Part shown: in pieces, positions 17,892 to 24,250 of the stretch
How positions within the stretch are numbered: position 1 is the stretch's first letter
How the letters are laid out: each line of letters opens with the position of its first letter
Source: Alphaproteobacteria bacterium
Lineage (GTDB): Bacteria > Pseudomonadota > Alphaproteobacteria > Micropepsales > Micropepsaceae
Reading direction: 5' to 3'
Length of the DNA: 64,000 nucleotides
Assembly (NCBI GenBank): GCA_016783965.1
Contig: JADHVO010000003.1
Span: 529,283-593,282 of the forward strand
Notes under the pieces: model-generated
What the model saw: only the letters and a program-made list of their open reading frames with translations
What the model was told of the DNA's origin: nothing
Databases searched by the model: none
Made by a program: the position numbers and the translations under genes

Positions 17892-18865
17892 GCGCAGTGG
17901 ACCAAATCCTCGTAGGCGATATTGGAGGAACGCATTCCCGCTTCGCGGTTGTCGACGTCTCGCAGCCGATTCGCCGTATCGAGCACCGGCGCGACCTTGG
18001 CGGAACGGTCACCAGCTTCAATGAAGCGCTGCGAACCTATCTGGATCGGGCCGGGTTGCCTGCGCTGCCCGGCGCGATCGCGCTGTCGGTCGCCGGACCG
18101 GTGACGGCTGGCGCGGTGGTGTTGACCAACCGGGCCTGGCAAATCTCCGAACAGGATTTGCGCGCCTTCGGGTTTCGCGATGTGCTGCTGATCAACGATT
18201 TCGCCGCCCTTGCCTTCGCGGTGTCGTCGCTCGAGCCCGCCGCGGTTCGCACCATCGGCCCAAGTCTCGAAGGCCTCCCTGGCGAGCCGATCTCCATCGT
18301 CGGCGCGGGAACCGGGTTCGGCGCTGCCTGCCTGGCGCGTTTCCACAACCGCACTGTCCCCGTCGCAACCGAAGGCGGACACGCCGGCTTCGCACCTGGA
18401 AACGATCGCGAGATGGCCGTGCTCAAGGTCCTTGCGGGTCGTTTCGGCCACGTCTCCATCGAGCGCGTCTTGTCCGGACCGGGCATCGGGAATCTCTACG
18501 GCGCACTCATGCAGATCGCGGGGCGGCGGGCGCTGCCCTTGGACGCGGCCGAGATCGTGGCCCGGCGCGCGGCCGACGAGAATTGTCGCGACGCCATTGA
18601 CCTCTTTTGTGCGATTTATGGCGCCGTGGCTGGCGATTTCGCCTTGATGCATGGCGCCCGCGGCGGTGTGTTCCTCGCCGGCGGGATCGCGCAAAAGATC
18701 GAGCCGGTGCTGGCGGCTAGCGCCTTTCGTGAGCGTTTCGAGAACAAGGGCCGCCTTTCGCACTACGTGAAAGGCATCCCGACAAAACTCATCCTCAGCG
18801 AGGACACGGCGTATATCGGCATTGCGAACGCGAGCCTGGCCTTCCGCGATGCCGCGGAGGGATAG
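17888..18865 (+). CDS. glk: Glucokinase
   Basis: A 325-residue cytoplasmic kinase of the Glk (PF02685) family. It begins with the phosphate-binding loop VGDIGGTHSRFAVVD and has the catalytic aspartate in LLINDFAALAFA, followed by VGAGTGFGAACL and TEGGHAGFAP. It converts glucose and ATP to glucose-6-phosphate. The ATGA overlap with the GH3 gene indicates coupled translation, so the sugar released by the glycosidase is committed to metabolism. Control is probably shared through the FNR-type box at 15580. Confidence 0.92.
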   Translation: MSAVDQILVGDIGGTHSRFAVVDVSQPIRRIEHRRDLGGTVTSFNEALRTYLDRAGLPALPGAIALSVAGPVTAGAVVLTNRAWQISEQDLRAFGFRDVLLINDFAALAFAVSSLEPAAVRTIGPSLEGLPGEPISIVGAGTGFGAACLARFHNRTVPVATEGGHAGFAPGNDREMAVLKVLAGRFGHVSIERVLSGPGIGNLYGALMQIAGRRALPLDAAEIVARRAADENCRDAIDLFCAIYGAVAGDFALMHGARGGVFLAGGIAQKIEPVLAASAFRERFENKGRLSHYVKGIPTKLILSEDTAYIGIANASLAFRDAAEG

Positions 18866-18895
18866 AATGGCGCGCTTTGCCTGAGGCAGTGCCCG

Positions 18896-19357
18896 CTATT
18901 TCTTCTGCTCGAGCGCAGCAAGATGCTGCTCGATCTCATGAAGCGGCATTTTGCCGTAATCGCGCTCGATCTCACCGGCCAGCACGTGGCGCACGCGCGG
19001 GGACAACGCTGCACGCATGATGCCCAAAGCTCTCGCCGGAGCGACGAGAAAGAGCTTCCTGATCCGATGCTGTTCAACGGCGTGGGCGACATGGTCTGCG
19101 AAGCTGTTCAAAAAGTCGTGCTCTGCCTGCCGGTGATAGTCGGTTTCCTCGACGGCGCCTCGGCGCCCGCCGATGGAACTGAAGACGCGGCCTGGTGGCG
19201 ACGAACCCTGCTCGTGGGTCGCAGGATTCACTTGCGAGTATTGCGCGCGGGTTTCAAGCTTCGGATAGGTATGATCGCCGGTGTTTTCGACGAGGAGGGC
19301 CTTCGCACCATCGCAGATGGCGAGCCAAGCTCCGTGCTGGAGGGGTGACTCGATCAT
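18896..19357 (-). CDS. Host attachment family protein
   Basis: A 153-residue protein of the family called host attachment protein (PF18856-like, related to the archaeal/eukaryotic release-factor fold baeRF). Recognisable segments are WLAICDGAKALLVENTGD, a poly-charged middle, then RKLFLVAPARALGIMRAAL and LAGEIERDYGKMPLHEIEQHL. The name comes from Agrobacterium work; molecular function is uncertain. A near-match FNR-type box lies 83 bases upstream, placing it in the low-oxygen set. Its 3' end faces glk. Confidence 0.8.
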   Translation of the reverse strand: MIESPLQHGAWLAICDGAKALLVENTGDHTYPKLETRAQYSQVNPATHEQGSSPPGRVFSSIGGRRGAVEETDYHRQAEHDFLNSFADHVAHAVEQHRIRKLFLVAPARALGIMRAALSPRVRHVLAGEIERDYGKMPLHEIEQHLAALEQKK

Positions 19358-19439
19358 TCTTCACCATCCTTGTGTTGCGGGCTGCCCGGCCAGTCACCGC
19401 GTCCCGTCGACAACCATAGATAACACCGCTGGGTGCCAA

Positions 19440-19453
19440 TTGATCCGGCTCAA
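19440..19453. promoter_or_regulatory. Near-match FNR/FixK-type box
   Basis: TTGAT-CCGG-CTCAA matches the consensus at nine of ten positions. It lies 83 bases upstream of the host attachment gene (minus) and about 190 before the metallophosphoesterase start (plus). It shares TTGATCCGG with the box at 14528. Confidence 0.5.
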
Positions 19454-19524
19454 AGACTGCGGCGGCGGATGTGATCAAACTTGACACGAGAGAGAGATTT
19501 ATCCGCTCGTGAGAATATCGCGTG

Positions 19525-19626
19525 ATGACGATCCTCCTGCTCTTCTTTGTCCAGGTCTGTGCGGGCATGCTGATCGGGATCGGGCTCTGTCTCTCCAACG
19601 CCCTGATCAAGGTCGGAACTCGCTGA
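19525..19626 (+). CDS. Possible small membrane peptide
   Basis: A 33-codon frame encoding an almost wholly hydrophobic peptide (MTILLLFFVQVCAGMLIGIG...) with a short basic tail (KVGTR). It ends 17 bases before the metallophosphoesterase start. The ribosome binding site is weak. It could be a real one-pass peptide or a remnant of an N-terminal membrane domain, since many related phosphoesterases carry such segments. Confidence 0.3.
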   Translation: MTILLLFFVQVCAGMLIGIGLCLSNALIKVGTR

Positions 19627-19643
19627 ACAAGTTCTCGCACGCG

Positions 19644-20582
19644 ATGAATGAGGATCTGGTGGGCCTTCTTGAGAAGCGCCTCGGGCGCGTCCACGCCCGC
19701 CAGCGCTTGGGCATTGAGCGCGACCACGCCGCACAGGTGTTCGGACAGGGGTTAAACTTCTTCCATCCAGAAAATGTGCCAGCCGCCCGCGCGGCCATCG
19801 CGGCCGTCCTGACGTGTTGCGGGCTGTACGGGCGCGGTCTCGCAAACGCCCGTAAGATAGGCATCGTCGAGAATCCGATCGACTCGCCCAGATTGCCCGC
19901 GGCCTTCGATGGCTACGCGGTCCTCCACCTGAGCGATCTCCATGTGGACATGTCGGACGCGATAACCGATGCCGTCATTTCCGCCATCGCGCGATGTGAC
20001 TACGATCTGTGCGCGATTACCGGCGACATTCGCGCGCTGACCGTCGGCTCGCATGCGGCCGCGATGGCAGGAATGGCACGCATCCGCGCCGCGTTGCACA
20101 AACCTGTCTTCGCTGTGCTCGGCAATCACGACAGCATTTCCATGCTGCCCGAGCTCGAAGGACTCGACATCCGGGTCTTGATGAATGAATGCGAGACGAT
20201 CAGTCGCGGAGATGTGGAACTCAGCATCGTGGGCGTCGACGATGCGCATTACTTTCGCATGGACAACGTCGAAAAGGCAGCCGCGCAGCTCGCGGAGGAC
20301 AGCTTCTCCATCCTTCTGTCGCACACGCCGGAGATCTACCGCCAGGCTGCACATGCAGGGTTTGACGTGATGCTCGCGGGGCACACGCACGGTGGCCAGG
20401 TCTGCCTGCCTGGAGGCTTTCCCCTGACCCTCGATTCCACCATGCCCCGGAAATACGGCGCCGGCGCCTGGAAACACGCAGGTCTGCAAGGCTACACCTC
20501 CCGCGGCGCGGGATGTTCGATCATCCCGGTTCGCTTCAATTGCCCGCCGGAGATCACTATCCACCGCCTCAGAAGGCGCTGA
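19644..20582 (+). CDS. Calcineurin-like metallophosphoesterase (YkuE-like)
   Basis: A 312-residue enzyme with all dimetal motifs in order: LSDLHVD, TGDIRA (GD-x), LGNHDS, SHTPE and AGHTHGG. The N-terminal ~75 residues (LEKRLGRVHARQRLG, then FGQGLNFFHPEN) are typical of the YkuE-like branch. It should hydrolyse a phosphoester; substrate is unknown. The ATG at 19644 has no good ribosome binding site, but earlier in-frame sequence is not family-like. It is divergent from the host attachment gene. Confidence 0.85.
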   Translation: MNEDLVGLLEKRLGRVHARQRLGIERDHAAQVFGQGLNFFHPENVPAARAAIAAVLTCCGLYGRGLANARKIGIVENPIDSPRLPAAFDGYAVLHLSDLHVDMSDAITDAVISAIARCDYDLCAITGDIRALTVGSHAAAMAGMARIRAALHKPVFAVLGNHDSISMLPELEGLDIRVLMNECETISRGDVELSIVGVDDAHYFRMDNVEKAAAQLAEDSFSILLSHTPEIYRQAAHAGFDVMLAGHTHGGQVCLPGGFPLTLDSTMPRKYGAGAWKHAGLQGYTSRGAGCSIIPVRFNCPPEITIHRLRRR

Positions 20583-20587
20583 TCTGT

Positions 20588-21073
20588 TCAGGCCGGCGTG
20601 TCGCGAACGCCGATCTCGAACATGATGCGCGAGACCACGATCTCGCACACGAAAAAAGCAGCAACGATCACCACGACGTCGACCACCGACAAGAAGAGAA
20701 GATGGGCGGCGCAGAGTGCAGGCAGCAACGATTCCGGCACCTGGTCGAGACCGATGCAGATACTGCTCGGGGCGAGGCCAAGGCGCCGCTTTATGAAACT
20801 CGAACACAGATCGCCGGCCATGGCGGCCGTCGCCAACACTGCGCCGATGAGCCCGCTGAGACCGATCAGCGACGCGGCCACAGCTGTGGCCAAAATGGCC
20901 GCGACGATTCCCCGCCACGTCTTGGATGGCCCAAAAAGGGCATGACCGTCCGCAAGGCTGCGATCCCCGTCGATGGGCAGCGCCCGTGGTCCGAGAATGC
21001 GCTTTGCGAGTACAGGTGCACTATTCGCAACGCCAACAAGCGCCAGAACTTCCAGAGCAAGACGTGTGTGCAT
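20588..21073 (-). CDS. CDP-archaeol synthase-like (DUF46/CarS) membrane protein
   Basis: A 161-residue protein with four to five membrane segments. It carries the family motif in DGHALFGPSKTWRGIVAAI, then AGDLCSSFIKRRLGLAPS and GLDQVPESLLPAL, which match the CarS/CdsA-like nucleotidyltransferase core (DxxxxFxKR, DQ). In archaea this fold makes CDP-archaeol; bacterial members have no confirmed substrate but probably act on a CTP-activated lipid. It converges with the metallophosphoesterase gene, five bases apart. Confidence 0.8.
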   Translation of the reverse strand: MHTRLALEVLALVGVANSAPVLAKRILGPRALPIDGDRSLADGHALFGPSKTWRGIVAAILATAVAASLIGLSGLIGAVLATAAMAGDLCSSFIKRRLGLAPSSICIGLDQVPESLLPALCAAHLLFLSVVDVVVIVAAFFVCEIVVSRIMFEIGVRDTPA

Positions 21074-21106
21074 TGGCGCGGCGGCCTCCTGCAGCGTGCG
21101 CGAGCC

Positions 21107-21559
21107 TCAGTAAAAGACGTTTCGCACCACGCGCAGCACCTCTCCCGTCCGCTGGTCAACCAGAATCGCATCGTTGGCGTAACGCACCCATACGCAACCG
21201 AAGGGCGGCCGAACGAGATCGTAGCTGCGATAGTCGTCGATCCAGTAGTCCTGCGTAATGAAGAGTGGCGGCAAAACCTCACCGAGACCCCATAGCTTGT
21301 AGTGCCAGCCGAACGGCTTGCGGTATGCACCCGCTGAAAAGCGGCGCGGCGACACGATGATGTTGTGGAAGGAATCGAAGCTATCGAACCTGTCCCGGCC
21401 ATGCGGCCCTGGGGGAGCGCGATCATGGTGACTGTCGATCGCGCGGCCGTTCATCGCGGTGGGGTGGTGGCCGCTATCAGCACGGTCTGACGCGGCGAAC
21501 GACGAACTCGCCATCAGCGTTAAGCCCAATGCCAGCTTGGAGAGGAAATTCCCTCTCAT
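21107..21559 (-). CDS. RcnB-like periplasmic protein
   Basis: A 150-residue protein with a signal peptide (LALGLTLMASSSFAASD), a histidine-rich linker (residues ~30-60) and a C-terminal RcnB domain (YDLVRPPFGCVWVRYANDAILVDQRTGEVLRVV). RcnB family members are periplasmic and were linked to nickel/cobalt homeostasis in E. coli; most alphaproteobacterial members are uncharacterised. It lies upstream of the CarS-like gene on the same strand. Confidence 0.8.
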   Translation of the reverse strand: MRGNFLSKLALGLTLMASSSFAASDRADSGHHPTAMNGRAIDSHHDRAPPGPHGRDRFDSFDSFHNIIVSPRRFSAGAYRKPFGWHYKLWGLGEVLPPLFITQDYWIDDYRSYDLVRPPFGCVWVRYANDAILVDQRTGEVLRVVRNVFY

Positions 21560-21683
21560 CTCGCCATTGCCTCCCGCAAACTCTTAATAAGCTTAAGATC
21601 GGGATGGCCCAACGAGTTTGATTCAACGCAAACTTCTTCGCCGAGCTGTGCGCCCCCGCGGTCCGTTGCGCCTTTGGCGAGTT

Positions 21684-22517
21684 TCAGCGCTGGGTGTGGT
21701 CAGCGCTGGTGGAAGAACCGAAGAGCGCGTCACCGAGCTCCGCGGTGCTGGTATACGCCTCGTCGTCGACGCTCACATCGCCCCGGAATGGATAGTCCAT
21801 GGCAATGATGAGACTGAATACCAGACCGATCGTGAACATGGTGAGACCGGTCACCGCCATGTGCATTTTGAAGCTATGCGGGCCAAACAGGTAGACATAG
21901 ACGGCGATTAGGAGGAGGCCAAAGATCATCGCTTGCCAGATGGCGTCCGGAAGATGTTCGCCCGCTGCCAGAATTCGTTCGTGCCGTTCACTGAACAGCT
22001 CCGTCACGTCGCCCAGGAGTTCGGCTTTGACTGTCTCCTGTCCTTGCGTGGCCGGTTGGAAACGGACGATTTCGTCGCTGAGCTGTCGCGCGAGCGCCCA
22101 GCCTGCTTCGAAATTCGAATCCTCCATGTGAAAGGCCTGCTGGCTCGGCCACTCCTTCTTCGTCACAACGTCAATGTAGCCATGGACCGTCCGGCGGAGG
22201 TTTAGCGCGGAATCCGCCGGCAGACCGGCGCTGTCGAACATGATCGCGTTCAGGGAGTTCGCTTCCGCTGACGCGATGCCGTCCGCCTTGTCCAGGCTCT
22301 CGTAGACACCAACGGCTACGAACGAAATCACGATGGCATAGATGCCGCCCGCAAGCGCGTAGCTCAGTCCGACCATCGATGTGTCGGGTTCGCGTTTCTC
22401 CGGATCGACAAGGCGGTTGAAACCGTAAAGGCCGGCGAGGGAAAGGCCCACGATCACCGAACAGACGGCAAACATCACCGTCCAGCTCGAATGGGAGTAA
22501 AACCAGTCGTTCAGCAT
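21684..22517 (-). CDS. DUF4239 (bestrophin-like) membrane protein
   Basis: A 277-residue protein with two N-terminal membrane segments (about residues 12-31 and 50-70), a polar middle (AEANSLNAIMFDSAGLPA, then KKEWPSQQ), and two C-terminal membrane segments (AMIFGLLLIAVYVYLFG and the AVTGLTMFTIGLVFSLIIAMDYPFRGD region). The order matches DUF4239, a family of unknown transport function. It is 13 bases downstream of a close paralogue, a tandem duplication in one operon. Confidence 0.82.
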   Translation of the reverse strand: MLNDWFYSHSSWTVMFAVCSVIVGLSLAGLYGFNRLVDPEKREPDTSMVGLSYALAGGIYAIVISFVAVGVYESLDKADGIASAEANSLNAIMFDSAGLPADSALNLRRTVHGYIDVVTKKEWPSQQAFHMEDSNFEAGWALARQLSDEIVRFQPATQGQETVKAELLGDVTELFSERHERILAAGEHLPDAIWQAMIFGLLLIAVYVYLFGPHSFKMHMAVTGLTMFTIGLVFSLIIAMDYPFRGDVSVDDEAYTSTAELGDALFGSSTSADHTQR

Positions 22518-22530
22518 CTTCGTCCCCCGG

Positions 22531-23340
22531 TCAGCCTGCTGAAGCGCTCAAGCCGGCGGATGCTTTGACGCCAAGGAACGCGTCGTCGCCGACGCTGACG
22601 TCCCCGCGGAACGGGTAGTCCAGCGCGACGATCAGCGTAAAGGTCAGAGCAATCGTCGCCGCGATGAGCCCGGTGATGGTGAGGTGGATGGCAAACAAGT
22701 GCGCGCCGAACAGGTACGTATAGAATACGGCGACAACTCCGGCGATGAGGAGCATGTCCCACACGACGTCGGGCAAGTGGACACCGGAAGCGATGATGCG
22801 CGTTCGACGGGCCTTGATCAGGTTGTTCACGGTGCGGAGCATCTCCGCTTTTATGGTGTTCTCACCGGTCGTCTTTGGCTCGAACGCAGCGAGTTGCGTG
22901 CTGAGCCGTCCGACAACGAGCCAACCCGGCTTGAACACCTCATCAGCAAGATCGCCGCGCTGCTGGCTCGGCCATTCGGACTTCGTCACGATGTCGATGT
23001 ACCGGCTTACATCGGCACGCACTTTGTCGCGCTCGTTGTCAGGCAAGCCGGCCGAATCCAGGAGCAAACCCGTCAGCTGGTTTGCCTCGGCTGTCGTGAT
23101 TTCATCGGATCTGGCGAAGGTCTCCCAGACATCGACAATGATGACGGCAATCAGAACCGCGAACACAACCGCGACAATGGCATAGGTCAGTCCGACGGTT
23201 TCGGTATCCTTCTCGCGATGGCGCGCGTCGCTGAACCTGTTGAACACGAAGAGCCCCAGCACGGAGAGCCCGGTCCAGACACCAACGATGAGAAGCCCAT
23301 CGACCCATGTCGAATGCGAATAGAAGAAGTCCGTAAACAC
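22531..23340 (-). CDS. DUF4239 (bestrophin-like) membrane protein, paralogue
   Basis: A 269-residue paralogue of the protein at 21684. Shared segments include DSAGLP, KSEWPSQQ, the IKAEMLRTVNNL/VKAELLGDVTEL pair and ALDYPFRGDVSVGDDAF. It has the same two-plus-two membrane layout. The two may form a hetero-oligomer; this is inferred only from tandem arrangement. The 193 bases upstream, to the kdpE stop, hold one small hairpin and no clear regulatory site. Confidence 0.82.
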   Translation of the reverse strand: MFTDFFYSHSTWVDGLLIVGVWTGLSVLGLFVFNRFSDARHREKDTETVGLTYAIVAVVFAVLIAVIIVDVWETFARSDEITTAEANQLTGLLLDSAGLPDNERDKVRADVSRYIDIVTKSEWPSQQRGDLADEVFKPGWLVVGRLSTQLAAFEPKTTGENTIKAEMLRTVNNLIKARRTRIIASGVHLPDVVWDMLLIAGVVAVFYTYLFGAHLFAIHLTITGLIAATIALTFTLIVALDYPFRGDVSVGDDAFLGVKASAGLSASAG

Positions 23341-23442
23341 CGCTGCCCCGCCATAGCCCCGCTTCCACAGCTAGCAGAGTCGACGCGCGCGACGAACGAC
23401 GCTGCCTGGCTTCTGGCCAGAATTTAATCTCCGTTCGGCTCG

Positions 23443-23461
23443 AAATCCGAATGGATTTTTT
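23443..23461. terminator. Weak hairpin in the kdpE-DUF4239 gap
   Basis: AAATCC-GAAT-GGATTT is followed by TTT on the plus strand. The kdp operon ends on the minus strand at 23534, and on that strand the hairpin has A residues before it and no T-run after it. A bidirectional terminator is possible but poorly supported. Confidence 0.25.
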
Positions 23462-23533
23462 ATGCTGGATTTGTCTTTGCGCGCTCTGAAGGCGCCACCG
23501 CATCCTGGACCGTCCAAGCCCACTATCTCGGGG

Positions 23534-24250
23534 TTACTGCGGTGTAACCCCTTCCGCGGGCCGGATGAGAAGGCGATAGCCAATTCCAGGTTCCGTGACC
23601 AAGAGCGAGGGTGTCACGGCGCCTGGTTCGATCTTCTTTCGTAGCTGCCCCATGAGCACCCTCAGATACTGCACGTCTTCGACGTTGGCCGGTCCCCACA
23701 CCTGCTTGAGAAGCTGCTGATGGGTCACCACGTTACCTGCCTGGTGAACCAGTTGGCGCAACAGGACGTACTCTTTGGGGGACAGATGCAGCTCGGTGGT
23801 TCCCAGATAGACGTGCCGCTTGACCAGATCGACCGAGAGCGGCCCTGTCCGAAATATTGGCGTCTCCCCGGCGGCCTGCAACCCATGGCGCAAAGCCGCA
23901 TTCAGCCGTGCCAGCAGTTCCGCCATGTCAAACGGCTTTGTCACGTAGTCGTCGGCGCCCAGTTCCAGGGCCTTAACCTTGCCTTCGACGTCACTTCTCG
24001 CGGAGAGAACGACAATCGGGGTGAGCGAATCCGCGCGAATCTTCTGAATGAGGGAAAAGCCGTCCTGGTCCGGCAGACCAAGATCAAGGATGACAGCGTC
24101 AGGTCTGCTTTTCGCGAACACAGCAAGCGCCTCTGCAGCGGTGCCCGCCTCGATGCAGTCGAAGCCGTGCGGTGGCAGCCCTGTCCGCAACACGCGACGA
24201 AATGGGGGCTCGTCGTCGACGATGAGGATCTTCGGCAATTTAGACGCCAT
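23534..24250 (-). CDS. kdpE: KdpE response regulator
   Basis: A 238-residue OmpR-family regulator. The receiver has the DDE acidic pair, phospho-acceptor in VILDLGLPDQDG, and TKPF. The winged-helix domain has LHLSPKEYVLLRQL and HQQLLKQVWGP, then the KdpE-type GIGYRLL ending. The start at 24250 lies inside the end of kdpD (11-base overlap), fixing the frame and implying coupled translation. It should activate the kdp promoter under potassium limitation; candidate sites are the elements at 31712 and 32832. Confidence 0.93.
   Translation of the reverse strand: MASKLPKILIVDDEPPFRRVLRTGLPPHGFDCIEAGTAAEALAVFAKSRPDAVILDLGLPDQDGFSLIQKIRADSLTPIVVLSARSDVEGKVKALELGADDYVTKPFDMAELLARLNAALRHGLQAAGETPIFRTGPLSVDLVKRHVYLGTTELHLSPKEYVLLRQLVHQAGNVVTHQQLLKQVWGPANVEDVQYLRVLMGQLRKKIEPGAVTPSLLVTEPGIGYRLLIRPAEGVTPQ

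Noticed and set aside
21618..21640. TTGAT-TCAA-CGCAA as an FNR-type box
   Set aside because: The second half-site matches only three of five positions, so it is too weak to call.
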